NCBI RefSeq assembly: GCF_001758465.1
Contig: NZ_MJIC01000001.1
Span: 62,001 to 126,000, forward strand
Source of the DNA: Marisediminitalea lipolytica
GTDB lineage: Bacteria; Pseudomonadota; Gammaproteobacteria; Enterobacterales; Alteromonadaceae
Direction of reading: 5' to 3'
Length of the DNA: 64,000 nt
Shown piece by piece: positions 27,484 to 36,690 of this stretch. Made by a program: the position numbers and the translations under genes. Below the pieces are notes generated by a model, which worked only from the letters and a program-made list of their open reading frames with translations, had not been told where the DNA came from and ran no database searches. Position 1 is the first letter of the stretch. Each line of letters opens with the position of its first letter.

Positions 27484-28385
27484 GTAATTACCCAAGAGAT
27501 CTGATTGGTTATGGTGCCAATCCTCCTCACCCTAAATGGCCAGCAAATGCCAGAGTAGCGATTCAGTTTGTCCTTAATTACGAAGAGGGCGGCGAAAACT
27601 GTGTGCTACACGGTGATAGCCACTCCGAAATTTTCCTGTCAGAAATCATCGGTGCGCAGCCTTATCCCGACCGGCATTTAAGCATGGAGTCCATCTATGA
27701 ATATGGTTCCCGCGCTGGATTCTGGCGACTTCACCGACTGTTTACCCAGGCCGGCATTCCGCTGACCGTATTCGGTGTTACTATGGCGATGGAGCGTCAT
27801 CCCGAAGCGGTTAAGGCAATGCTTGATGCCGACTGGGAAATAGCCAGTCATGCTTCACGCTGGATCCATTTTCAGGATATGCCAATTGACGAAGAGCGTG
27901 CGCAGATAGAAGACGCTGTGCAGCGCCATAAAGCCCTTACCGGTAAAGTCCCTGCTGGCTGGTACAGCGGGCGCACCAGTCCCAATACCCTGGCGCTGAT
28001 TGCAGAGCGTGACGATATTTTATATTGCGCTGACTCCTACGCTGACGATTTACCGTATTACGATACTAACTACAGTAAACCACTGCTAATTGTGCCTTAT
28101 ACGCTGGATACCAACGATATGCGTTTTGCTACGCCACAGGGGTTCAACTGTGGTGACCAGTTCTTTACCTATCTCAAGGATGCCTTTGATGTTCTTTACG
28201 AGGAAGGTGAGGATGCACCCAAAATGCTTTCTATTGGTTTGCATAACCGTATCATTGGTCGCCCGGCCCGTTTTGCTGCGTTAAAACGCTTTGTCGAGTA
28301 TGTGCAAAATCATGAACAGGTGTGGTGTTGTACCAGAGAGCAAATTGCCCGGCACTGGGCGGAACATTTCCCTTATTCAAAATAA
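27480..28385 (+). CDS. puuE: Allantoinase PuuE (polysaccharide deacetylase fold)
   Basis: Hydrolyses allantoin to allantoate. 301 residues of the NodB/polysaccharide-deacetylase-like fold rather than the classical amidohydrolase. Family signatures include MESIYEYGSRAGFWRL, SHASRWIHF, GWYSGRTSPNTL and the C-terminal SIGLHNRIIGRPAR. It connects the XDH-PuuD-UraHD operon (allantoin) to AllC encoded near 39 kb (allantoate). Cotranscribed with the RutR-like gene via an ATGA overlap, so the regulator rises with the enzyme. Confidence 0.93.
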   Translation: MSNYPRDLIGYGANPPHPKWPANARVAIQFVLNYEEGGENCVLHGDSHSEIFLSEIIGAQPYPDRHLSMESIYEYGSRAGFWRLHRLFTQAGIPLTVFGVTMAMERHPEAVKAMLDADWEIASHASRWIHFQDMPIDEERAQIEDAVQRHKALTGKVPAGWYSGRTSPNTLALIAERDDILYCADSYADDLPYYDTNYSKPLLIVPYTLDTNDMRFATPQGFNCGDQFFTYLKDAFDVLYEEGEDAPKMLSIGLHNRIIGRPARFAALKRFVEYVQNHEQVWCCTREQIARHWAEHFPYSK

Positions 28386-28743
28386 CGCTGTTAGATATCG
28401 GGACGTTGTTAGTATTAAGGCACAGAATCTAAGCTTTCAAACATCACCGTTGGTCCTGCCCGCACAGCCCTGGCTCGTCGTCCGTGACGAGCCTACGGAT
28501 TACCTGAAACTTTTTGTTGGTCAATAGTTCGCAATAACCGAACGGGTAAAATGCTGATGTCTAAACATCGCATTACCGCCTCCAGACATAATTGTTATAC
28601 CGGCCTCTGCTAGTAAAACTGAGTGCCCGAATAAGTATTATTGAGTGAGCAAAACGTTTCAGGAGATACCGGATAGCGGCTAAAGCCGATTCCGGTATCA
28701 CGGGGGAGAGTAACGTATTTTGTTACCCGGTGTATCTTGTATT
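28386..28743. other. 358-base gene-free stretch with palindromes
   Basis: No credible gene. It contains a perfect palindrome GGCTCGTC-GTCCGT-GACGAGCC (28472-28493) and a long hairpin GATACCGGA/TCCGGTATC (28665-28673/28691-28699) with inner CGGCT/AGCCG. The second hairpin lies 45 bases beyond the permease stop on the minus strand and may mark its 3' end, although no T-run follows. GTAAC/GTTAC (28710-28726) adds a small stem. Confidence 0.5.
28472..28493. repeat. REP-like perfect palindrome
   Basis: GGCTCGTC, loop GTCCGT, GACGAGCC: eight perfect pairs, intergenic, GC-rich compared with its AT-rich surroundings. Single copy in this window. It resembles a REP/BIME unit or a transposon remnant, but one copy cannot show that. 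Confidence 0.4.
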
Positions 28744-30072
28744 TTAAAGACCAAAGGCGTAACGGAGGATAAACAATAAGGCCAGCAGATAGGTAATCAC
28801 ACTGATTTCCTTGTGCTTACCGGTGCCCACTTTTACCCCTACGTAAGTAATAAAGCCCAGCGCAATGCCTTCGCTGATACTGAAGGTGAGTGGCATTGCC
28901 ATTAGCGCAACTACCGTCGTTGCCGTGGCACCTAAATCGTCAAACTCCAGGTGACGGATAGATTCCATCATGAGTATGCCCACCATAACTAATGCCGGGG
29001 TAGTGGCCATGATCGGAATTACTTTCATGAGTGGCGTTAAAAATAAGGCCAGCAGAAAACAGATACCGGTAACAATGGCGGTAAGACCGGTGCGCCCGCC
29101 CGCCGAGGCGCCTGCGGCAGATTCCACATAGCTGGTTACCGGCGAGGTGCCCAATGCGGCACCAACGACACTGGCGGTGGCATCGGCTGTCATGGCGGCA
29201 CCAATTTTAGGCAGTTTATCTTCTTCATTTAGTAAATTTGCCCGCCGTGAAACGCCAATAAGGGTACCAATGGTATCGAACATATTGACAAACATCAGGG
29301 CAAAAATCAGATCCCAGGTCTCGGCAAAATGCTCGATGGGATACATGATGTCCATGGCAAAAAAGGTTTCGCTAATGGGCTCCGGCATGCCAACAATGGC
29401 CTCCGGGGTTGGGGTGAGCATGCCGTTTTCGGTTGGGATCAGGGTACCAGCTAAGGTGAGTAATACAATCGACAGCAAAATACCGCCGGTCACGTTTTTC
29501 TTAACCAGAATAATAGTCAGTACAATACCGGCGAGCGCCAGCATAACGGCAGGATTAGACAGGTCGCCAATGGTCACAAAAGTGGCCTGATTAGCCACAA
29601 TTAAATCGGCATTTTTAAGGCCGATAAAGGCAATAAATAACCCGATACCACACTGTACCCCTATTTTTAACGACGGCGGAATGGCTTCGGCTATCAGGGT
29701 TCTTACCCCGGTTAGCGTGAGTAGCAAAAACAGCATGCCGTTCCAGAATACAATACCCAGCGCCGCCTCCCAGGGAATTTCGCGGGTCATACAAATGGTA
29801 AAAGCGAAAAAGGCGTTAAGGCCCATACCCGGTGCCAGCGCAATCGGGTAGTTGGTCATAAAGGCCATCAACATGGTACCCAGGCACGCCGCCAGAGCAC
29901 TCACGGTGATCAGACCTACTGCGGGCATGCCAGACAGGCCCAGTATTCCCGGGTTAACTACCAGAATATACGACATAGCTGCAAAGGTGGTCAGCCCGGC
30001 AATGACCTCTGTTTTAATGGTCGTGCCATGGGCCTCAAGTTTGAAAAGCCGCTCTATCAGCGTCGAAGACAT
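28744..30072 (-). CDS. NCS2-family purine permease (AzgA type)
   Basis: A 442-residue inner-membrane symporter with about 12-14 hydrophobic segments. The AzgA subgroup signature GMGLNAFFAFT (near residue 82), FVNMFDTIGTLIG and the SPVTSYVESAAG block point to adenine, guanine or hypoxanthine uptake with protons. It faces an adenine deaminase gene across a 251-base promoter region with an operator and a sigma-54 promoter, supporting adenine or hypoxanthine as cargo. A hairpin lies downstream. Confidence 0.9.
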   Translation of the reverse strand: MSSTLIERLFKLEAHGTTIKTEVIAGLTTFAAMSYILVVNPGILGLSGMPAVGLITVSALAACLGTMLMAFMTNYPIALAPGMGLNAFFAFTICMTREIPWEAALGIVFWNGMLFLLLTLTGVRTLIAEAIPPSLKIGVQCGIGLFIAFIGLKNADLIVANQATFVTIGDLSNPAVMLALAGIVLTIILVKKNVTGGILLSIVLLTLAGTLIPTENGMLTPTPEAIVGMPEPISETFFAMDIMYPIEHFAETWDLIFALMFVNMFDTIGTLIGVSRRANLLNEEDKLPKIGAAMTADATASVVGAALGTSPVTSYVESAAGASAGGRTGLTAIVTGICFLLALFLTPLMKVIPIMATTPALVMVGILMMESIRHLEFDDLGATATTVVALMAMPLTFSISEGIALGFITYVGVKVGTGKHKEISVITYLLALLFILRYAFGL

Positions 30073-30122
30073 AGTGTGTTCTCTTTATTGTTGTGTTGCT
30101 GTCCCTGATGTAATCAAACCTA

Positions 30123-30146
30123 AGCAAAAAACTGACCATTTAGTCA
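30123..30146 (-). promoter_or_regulatory. AzgA-type permease promoter: operator over sigma-54 -24 box
   Basis: Minus strand ATGGTCAGTTTTTTGCT (30123-30139) matches the -24/-12 pattern with intact TTGCT. The palindrome TGACCA-TT-TAGTCA (30133-30146) supplies the TGGTCA of the -24. A repressor bound here would exclude sigma-54 polymerase. Confidence 0.7.
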
Positions 30147-30151
30147 AAGAG

Positions 30152-30168
30152 TTGGTCTGTATTCTGCT
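30152..30168 (+). promoter_or_regulatory. Candidate sigma-54 promoter of the adenine deaminase gene
   Basis: TTGGTCTGTATTCTGCT has -24 GG and -12 GC at exact spacing and is divergent from the permease promoter, only 12 bases away. It would give a leader of about 140 bases. The operator at 30133-30146 could cover both promoters. Confidence 0.55.
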
Positions 30169-30267
30169 AGGCTTAGATATATCACCGTTATTGGTTGGTA
30201 GCGCTGAGACCAACTTTGTTATAAATCAGTTTGATGCAGGCTATTTTGGCATGGAGCCATCACCAAA

Positions 30268-30284
30268 TGCACCTAATTGGTGAA
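30268..30284. promoter_or_regulatory. NtrC-like binding site
   Basis: TGCACCTAATTGGTGAA closely fits the NtrC consensus TGCACCATWWTGGTGCA, with both half-sites and the 17-base length. It sits about 130 bases from the permease -12 and downstream of the candidate deaminase promoter. Enhancers can act from either side. Confidence 0.6.
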
Positions 30285-30293
30285 TTTGCCTGA

Positions 30294-31337
<1,044 letters not shown>

Positions 31338-31354
31338 ACAAAAGCGCAACAAGC

Positions 31355-31380
31355 AAAACGGGGCCATGAGCCCCGTTTTT
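31355..31380. terminator. Bidirectional intrinsic terminator
   Basis: AAAACGGGGC (31355-31364), loop CATGA, GCCCCGTTTT (31370-31379), with T-runs in both directions. It lies between the converging adenine deaminase and NUP-family genes and should serve both. Confidence 0.9.
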
Positions 31381-31397
31381 GTATCTGAAGATAATGA

Positions 31398-32492
31398 TTA
31401 TGGCTTGGCTGGCAGGCTATCTGCGTACTTATCCCAGTTAAGGACAATTTCATCAATCACGGTACTGCCCACTTTATAGGCCGCTTCCAATGACGGTAGC
31501 ATACCTGCATAACCAGCACCGGTACTTTCAGAGGCGAGGTTTTCTGCCGCCGTCATACCGGTAGGTTGCATAGTAAAGTTACTTGCCGTGCGTAATACCA
31601 TTACTCGTTGCTTATCCACCAGGCCAGCCTTATCCAGATAAGTTAATGCCTGATAACTGCCGGTATCTTCCATACCCGAGGTCATAAAGTTGCCTTTACC
31701 GTTGGTCCAGAAAGACGTCCAGTCGTTAGCCCAGTCGTTAAACAGCTTTCCATGCCAGAAGGTAGAGGCAGCCAGATGGTCGCCGCGTAACACTTTGGGC
31801 GGTAATTGGGCGGCAGGCATTGCGGTATATTTACTGCGTAAGGTAAGCATGGCGTCGGTATCCATCAGCTCAATGTCTTTGGTCAGATTGAATGCCCAGT
31901 CCACCAGTTGGGTATTCAACTGAAACATTTCCCCATTGTGAGCAACGACATCGCCTTCCTGTTCAGGGTAAGGCGCATGGGCAAATAAGGGAAAATACCC
32001 TGTGGGCCAGTCTTCGGGTATCTCGCGAGCATCAATTTGATGGGCAAGATCGCCGTCGACCAGATAATCCGTCCATACCGCAGAGCCAATCGAGCCATCC
32101 TGCGGGTCGATACCGGCAATGCCTGCAATGAGCCAGTAGGCTTTCGTTAAATCAAAGCGAGGGTCCAGTCCCAGCGCGGTAAACGCCGATGAAGCGCGGG
32201 CAATACCCATACCGGTGACCATGCCGAGTACGCCTTTTTCAGGGTTGTAATAAAGGTCATGAAATCCGTGTGGAAAATCAAACTTTTCGGTCAGGCCGTA
32301 ACGTTCTTTCCAGAACTGAAATTCACCAGGGCGATCGCCTTCGTCCTGGCCAATCTCAAACATGGCGACCACGACGGCTTTCACTGGCAGTTTCTCAGTT
32401 GCCTCCGCTGGGGCGGGGACGGGCGTTTCGGTGTTGGGTTGACAGGCACCGAGGGCCAGACAGCTCAACAAAATTAACAACGAATATCGCAT
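31398..32492 (-). CDS. NUP-family purine nucleoside protein, predicted lipoprotein
   Basis: A 364-residue protein of the NUP family (annotated purine nucleoside permease from fungal homologues). A lipobox LGAC ends the signal peptide at Cys17, so it is probably anchored in the periplasmic face of a membrane. It has no series of membrane segments, so a transport-channel role is doubtful. Blocks such as GMGIARASSAF and SGMEDTGSYQAL recall nucleoside phosphorylase folds, so nucleoside binding or cleavage is plausible. It lies downstream of the TonB receptor past a terminator. Confidence 0.75.
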   Translation of the reverse strand: MRYSLLILLSCLALGACQPNTETPVPAPAEATEKLPVKAVVVAMFEIGQDEGDRPGEFQFWKERYGLTEKFDFPHGFHDLYYNPEKGVLGMVTGMGIARASSAFTALGLDPRFDLTKAYWLIAGIAGIDPQDGSIGSAVWTDYLVDGDLAHQIDAREIPEDWPTGYFPLFAHAPYPEQEGDVVAHNGEMFQLNTQLVDWAFNLTKDIELMDTDAMLTLRSKYTAMPAAQLPPKVLRGDHLAASTFWHGKLFNDWANDWTSFWTNGKGNFMTSGMEDTGSYQALTYLDKAGLVDKQRVMVLRTASNFTMQPTGMTAAENLASESTGAGYAGMLPSLEAAYKVGSTVIDEIVLNWDKYADSLPAKP

Positions 32493-32505
32493 GCTTTCTC
32501 CGTAG

Positions 32506-32537
32506 GTAAAAAAACGGCATGCAAAAGCATGCCGTTA
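32506..32537 (-). terminator. Intrinsic terminator after the TonB receptor gene
   Basis: AACGGCATGC (32513-32522), loop AAAA, GCATGCCGTT (32527-32536); on the minus strand a run of T (complement of 32507-32514) follows. It sits between the receptor stop and the NUP gene start, so the NUP gene depends on readthrough or an unseen promoter. Confidence 0.88.
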
Positions 32538-32554
32538 CAGGTAGTTAACTAAGT

Positions 32555-35038
32555 TTAAAATTTATAAGAGAACTTCGCACTGAAATTACGTGGTAATTCA
32601 GGTAACACGATTTGTCCGCCAAATAAATCCGGGAAGTTTGAACGGAAATAGCGTTCATCGGTCAGGTTCTTAACAGTTAGGTTAACTGCGAAATTTTCAG
32701 TCTGATATGAAACACCGGCATTGATCAGGGTATAAGCAGGTAGAGTTACAGCGCCTGAAAAACCTGATTTAGTCGAATCAGCATCTATTACGCTAATGCT
32801 GGTGGCGTAACCATTCTGAAAATCGTAAGTGGCGGTCAAAGAATAAATATCTTCGGGAATACCGGCTTTAATAGCGCCCGGATTCGATGAACCTGGACCT
32901 ACAGCAAAGTTACCAATTGGCAGACCACCGTAAATTACGGATGGGTCGTCTAACTGAGGGAAGTCTTCGGCACCAAGGAAACCAAACTGATAGCCAACAT
33001 CACGTGCGGTAACGTTGGTTACTTCGGTATTACTGTAACCCGCTGTTACTACCAGGCTTTCGTTAACTACCCAACGTAATTCTACCTCGGCACCTTCATT
33101 TTTGGTCACGTTATTAGTGATAACCATTTGGGCGTTGAAATCAGTCCGTTCCTGCTCGTAAATCGCGATCGCAAAGTAGAGAGTGTCATCAAGGAAGGAG
33201 CCTTTTAAACCGTATTCAAACAATTCAGAGGTATCCATAGCGGCACCAGAAGCGATGTTAGAAGTCCAAATCTCTGCGCCCTGACCTGCGACCAGTGTAG
33301 TTTGTTCGGCCGCAGTAATATAAGGGATTAAGCCAAAGGAGGTTTTATAGGAAATACTGGTGTTCCAGGAGACACCATCCAATGTATTTGAAGCGGCAAC
33401 CGGTGCAGTAATATCGCCTTCACCACCAAAGCCAAGAATGTTCTGGCCATCGGCAGACAGACTGATATGGGAGTTAGAGCCATTGCCAAACAGCAGTTTA
33501 TCAACCGGTAAAGAACTCTCGAGATCCACGCTGTCGTATCTGGCACCCAGCACGATGTTAAGACCCCAGTCCCAGGTTAAATCGGTCATTACAGCAATGC
33601 CCAGGTCGAGATAGTTACCGATGTAATAATCGGTGTAGTCATCATCGATACGGGTGGATAACAGCCGGCGGTCCAGTGCAGTCGACGGCATGGTTAAGTC
33701 GCGGCGGTCAAAAAACTCATGGTGGAAATCGTCGCCATGTTCAAAGTCGGTGTAGCGCAGTGAGGGGGAGATCTGAACCTGCGCATACAGGGAATCAAAG
33801 TCAAAATCCGCACTAAATATAATCTTATCTTCAATCACCCAGCTGTCATGAAACTGCGAAAATCCATAGGCATTTTCGTTGATGTTCTCGTAGGCTTCAT
33901 AGAACAGTTGGTTCTTTACTTCCCAGTTAGAGTCGGAGTAATACACCACATCAAAATACAGCGTGGTGACATCGTTTTCTAATCGGTCGTCCGCGGCTAC
34001 CAGTACCTGATTACCCTTGAGTGTTGCGGTGCCCGGATTATCCAGCGCCATCAGATCATCAAAGCCGTCGGCAGGCCAGTCTGCGGGTGTTGCTGTGAAG
34101 ATAAAGGGGTTGATCAGGTTTTCTACCGCATCGTATTCCTGATGTGAGATAGAGCCGTCACCATCGGTATCCAGCGGTTTAGCAGTACCGGTAACATAGG
34201 TGCCGTTATCAATAAGTTCCTGAGTCAGACGGTTCCAACCAGCAACCTGATTGCCTGCGTATTCGTGGTACATACCACCAAATTCAATGTTCAGGTTGTC
34301 ACTGAGATCAACGTCAAAGGAAGCCTGAATAATGGTTTGGTCGGTAGAGGTGTTGTCGTAATAACTGCCTGAGTTCTCTACTTCGCCGTAAATGTAGTAA
34401 CCCATTTCTTTGCCTGCGATGGTTGCCGGGCCGCCTACTTCAGCGGTTAACACGCTTTTATCCCAGGAACCTGTGGTGTAGGACATCGCTCCCTGAGGAG
34501 CTTCAATATATTTGCCCCGGCCAACTTTGGCTGATTTAGGGTTGAAGTTCAGGTAGCCACCAATTTTTGCCGGGCCGTAAATAGGCGATGCCGGGCCGCG
34601 GACTATATCCACCCGGCTTGAGGCACCAATTGGGGTAGGGTAATTACCCGGGTTATCTAATCGTTTCACACCGCGAAAATAGGCTTCACCAGGGTTACCG
34701 CGAATATCCAGTGAACCAGCTACACCAAAGAAAGATTGGGTAAAGGTACCCGGCGCAAAAGCGACCAGTTCGTCAATATCAGAAACGTTAAAACGTTCCA
34801 TTTGCTCATCAGAGATAGTCGATGCTGAACGAGGCGTTTCAAGAATGGATTTACCAAAACCAAAAACAGCTTCCACATCCTGACCGGGTAAGCTACCCAG
34901 TGATCCCTTAACTTCAATTTTTTCAATTTCTGCGTCTGTTGGTTCTTCCTGAGCCATTGCTGCCGTTGGGGCAAGCATCATTAATCCTGTGGTCACAGCC
35001 AGAGTCAGCGGCTTCACAACAAACTTATTGACTTTCAT
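32555..35038 (-). CDS. TonB-dependent outer-membrane receptor, probable purine uptake
   Basis: An 827-residue barrel with a signal peptide (residues 1-29, AMAQ). A TonB-box-like EKIEVKG lies near 39-45, a plug domain covers about 60-170 (DIRGNPGEAYFRG, VDIVRGPASPIYG), and the barrel ends in an aromatic residue (YKF). A canonical EF-hand loop, DTDGDGSISHQE, lies at residues 290-301 inside the barrel. The promoter is a near-consensus sigma-54 site with a RutR-like palindrome. Its neighbours are purine permeases and deaminases, so purine bases, nucleosides or nucleic acid fragments are the likely cargo. The ligand is not shown by sequence. Confidence 0.9.
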   Translation of the reverse strand: MKVNKFVVKPLTLAVTTGLMMLAPTAAMAQEEPTDAEIEKIEVKGSLGSLPGQDVEAVFGFGKSILETPRSASTISDEQMERFNVSDIDELVAFAPGTFTQSFFGVAGSLDIRGNPGEAYFRGVKRLDNPGNYPTPIGASSRVDIVRGPASPIYGPAKIGGYLNFNPKSAKVGRGKYIEAPQGAMSYTTGSWDKSVLTAEVGGPATIAGKEMGYYIYGEVENSGSYYDNTSTDQTIIQASFDVDLSDNLNIEFGGMYHEYAGNQVAGWNRLTQELIDNGTYVTGTAKPLDTDGDGSISHQEYDAVENLINPFIFTATPADWPADGFDDLMALDNPGTATLKGNQVLVAADDRLENDVTTLYFDVVYYSDSNWEVKNQLFYEAYENINENAYGFSQFHDSWVIEDKIIFSADFDFDSLYAQVQISPSLRYTDFEHGDDFHHEFFDRRDLTMPSTALDRRLLSTRIDDDYTDYYIGNYLDLGIAVMTDLTWDWGLNIVLGARYDSVDLESSLPVDKLLFGNGSNSHISLSADGQNILGFGGEGDITAPVAASNTLDGVSWNTSISYKTSFGLIPYITAAEQTTLVAGQGAEIWTSNIASGAAMDTSELFEYGLKGSFLDDTLYFAIAIYEQERTDFNAQMVITNNVTKNEGAEVELRWVVNESLVVTAGYSNTEVTNVTARDVGYQFGFLGAEDFPQLDDPSVIYGGLPIGNFAVGPGSSNPGAIKAGIPEDIYSLTATYDFQNGYATSISVIDADSTKSGFSGAVTLPAYTLINAGVSYQTENFAVNLTVKNLTDERYFRSNFPDLFGGQIVLPELPRNFSAKFSYKF

Positions 35039-35097
35039 GGTGTTCCTCTTTTGGAATTTTTTGAGTGTATGAAATTATTATTTTCTGCGGGGAATAT

Positions 35098-35114
35098 TGC
35101 AGGTTTGATGCCAA
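35098..35114 (-). promoter_or_regulatory. Sigma-54 promoter of the TonB receptor gene
   Basis: Minus strand TTGGCATCAAACCTGCA matches YTGGCACGNNNNTTGCW, with GG and GC exactly 12 apart and only minor mismatches. It lies about 60 bases upstream of the receptor start. It is the best sigma-54 match in the window. Confidence 0.75.
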
Positions 35115-35119
35115 AATCC

Positions 35120-35133
35120 TGTCCAGTTGGTCA
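35120..35133. promoter_or_regulatory. RutR-like operator upstream of the TonB receptor
   Basis: TGTCCA-GT-TGGTCA, one mismatch from TGACCA-N2-TGGTCA. It abuts the -24 box rather than overlapping it, so the repressor could block or displace activator looping. Confidence 0.65.
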
Positions 35134-35199
35134 GGGTGAGCTGTGTTTTTAATTTTCTGATTTATTTAAAGAAAAATTAAGGAGTAAAAATGTTATGTA

Positions 35200-35225
35200 A
35201 AAATAAAGACCCGAAGCCAACGGGT
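35200..35225 (-). terminator. Probable terminator after the NCS2 permease gene
   Basis: Minus strand ACCCG-TTGGCTT-CGGGT followed by CTTTATTTTT. The stem is short (5 bp), but the T-rich run is correctly placed. It lies about 100 bases beyond the permease stop. Confidence 0.6.
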
Positions 35226-35236
35226 ACAGGTGATTT

Positions 35237-35301
35237 TGCACCATCTCAGTGACTTAGGCTTTAGTATTGCACCAAAGCTGTTACGTCACTGAGGCGGTGC
35301 A
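35237..35301. promoter_or_regulatory. Cluster of NtrC-like half-sites / large inverted repeat
   Basis: TGCACCATCTCAGTGAC (35237-35253), TGCACCAAAGCTGTTAC (35268-35284) and GTCACTGAGGCGGTGCA (35285-35301). The first and third are near-perfect inverted copies. Each holds one perfect NtrC half-site (TGCACC or GGTGCA) and a weaker partner. The cluster is 140-200 bases upstream of the receptor's sigma-54 promoter, a normal enhancer distance. It could also fold as a 3' hairpin of the NCS2 message. Confidence 0.5.
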
Positions 35302-35322
35302 GTTTACAATGCCGGTAAGTGA

Positions 35323-36687
35323 CTATTTCGTCGCCTCGAGAGATTCTGCTGGTATTTGTGGCTGCTCTGCATCGGGTAATACCAGGCTTAAAACTATCGC
35401 GGTAAGCCCGGCGGTAGTGACCGGGGAGACAAAGATATTGCCAAGCCAGGGCGGTAACTGACTAAGCAGGTTACCCACCATCATTACGCCAAGCCCCATG
35501 CCCAGAGAACAGGCGGTAATCAGACTGTTGCGCTGATTCAGCGGTTCGCAGGTAAGAATTTTTACCCCTCCCACGGCAACCATGGAAAACATGACCAGGG
35601 TTGCACCACCCAGCACGGGCTTGGGAATCGCCTGTAATATTGCACCAATAAAAGGAAATACCCCCAGCACTACAAATACCGCAGCAACAAAATAGCCGAC
35701 TTTACGACTGGCTATACCGGTCATTTGGATCACGCCGTTATTTTGCCCGAATGTAGTATTGGGGAAAGTACAAAAAACCGCGGCCAGCAGCGAGTTAATA
35801 CCATCGCCCAAAATCCCGGCCCGAATCCGTTTTAAGTACTTGTCACCTTTAATGGGTAACTGACAAAACAAGCTGTTGGCGGTTAAATCGCCGGCCGTTT
35901 CAATGGCGGTGAAAAAATAAATCAGGGCAATGGGCAAAAACAGAGCCCAGTCAAAATGAAAACCATATTTAAATGGTTGTGGAAAACTGAACAGGGGTAA
36001 CGAGGTCAGATTAGAAAAATCCGTGATACCCGCAAACCAGGCCATGATGGTGCCCACAAACATACCAATGAAGATGGCAGACAGTCGTAACCAGCGATTT
36101 TTATGCGCGTTAAAGTAAATGATCACCAGTAATACGCCAAGACCGAGAGACAAATTAGTCACGCTGCCAAAGCTGTCGCTGTTAAAGCCACCAGCCAGGT
36201 CGGTCATGCCCACCTTAATCAGCGAAATGCCTATGGCAATAATGACTACTCCGGTGGTGATAGGTGTTATGACCCGTTTTATTTGCTGGATAAACTGACT
36301 CAGAATAATTTCGACAAAAGCGCCCCAGAAACAGACGCCCAGCATCATGGCAAGAATGTCATCATTACTGCCGCCCCGGGCTTTAATGGTGGTGCCCACC
36401 ATCAGCAATGCGCTGATAAACGCAAAACTGGTTCCCTGAATGGCTACCAGGCCGCTGCCGACCGGACCAAATCCCCGGGTTTGAATAAAAGTGCCAATGC
36501 CGGTAACCAGCAAAGCCATACTGACCAGATAGGGCACCTCAGCCTGCAAACCTAAAGCTGACGCAATGATAAGGGTGGGCGTGACTACGCCTATAAAACT
36601 GGCTAAAACATGCTGCACGGCCGCCGTGAGACTTATCATAAAGCTGGGGCGGTCTTCCAATGCATAGAGAATGTGATGCTGTGACAT
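35323..36687 (-). CDS. NCS2-family xanthine/uracil permease
   Basis: A 454-residue nucleobase:cation symporter-2 with about 12-14 membrane segments. The family signature appears as QNNGVIQMTGIASRKVGYF (about residue 313), with FFTAIETAGDLTA (near 259) carrying the substrate-binding Glu. This is the xanthine/urate-like branch rather than AzgA. It starts three bases after the exported adenosine deaminase gene, so the two share a promoter. Inferred cargo: xanthine, urate or hypoxanthine. Confidence 0.9.
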   Translation of the reverse strand: MSQHHILYALEDRPSFMISLTAAVQHVLASFIGVVTPTLIIASALGLQAEVPYLVSMALLVTGIGTFIQTRGFGPVGSGLVAIQGTSFAFISALLMVGTTIKARGGSNDDILAMMLGVCFWGAFVEIILSQFIQQIKRVITPITTGVVIIAIGISLIKVGMTDLAGGFNSDSFGSVTNLSLGLGVLLVIIYFNAHKNRWLRLSAIFIGMFVGTIMAWFAGITDFSNLTSLPLFSFPQPFKYGFHFDWALFLPIALIYFFTAIETAGDLTANSLFCQLPIKGDKYLKRIRAGILGDGINSLLAAVFCTFPNTTFGQNNGVIQMTGIASRKVGYFVAAVFVVLGVFPFIGAILQAIPKPVLGGATLVMFSMVAVGGVKILTCEPLNQRNSLITACSLGMGLGVMMVGNLLSQLPPWLGNIFVSPVTTAGLTAIVLSLVLPDAEQPQIPAESLEATK

Positions 36688-36690
36688 TCG

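Noticed and set aside
30195..30215. Additional RutR-like operator at GTTGGT...ACCAAC
   Set aside because: The arms are in the opposite order and the spacer is nine bases, so it does not fit TGACCA-N2-TGGTCA; it may be a small leader hairpin.
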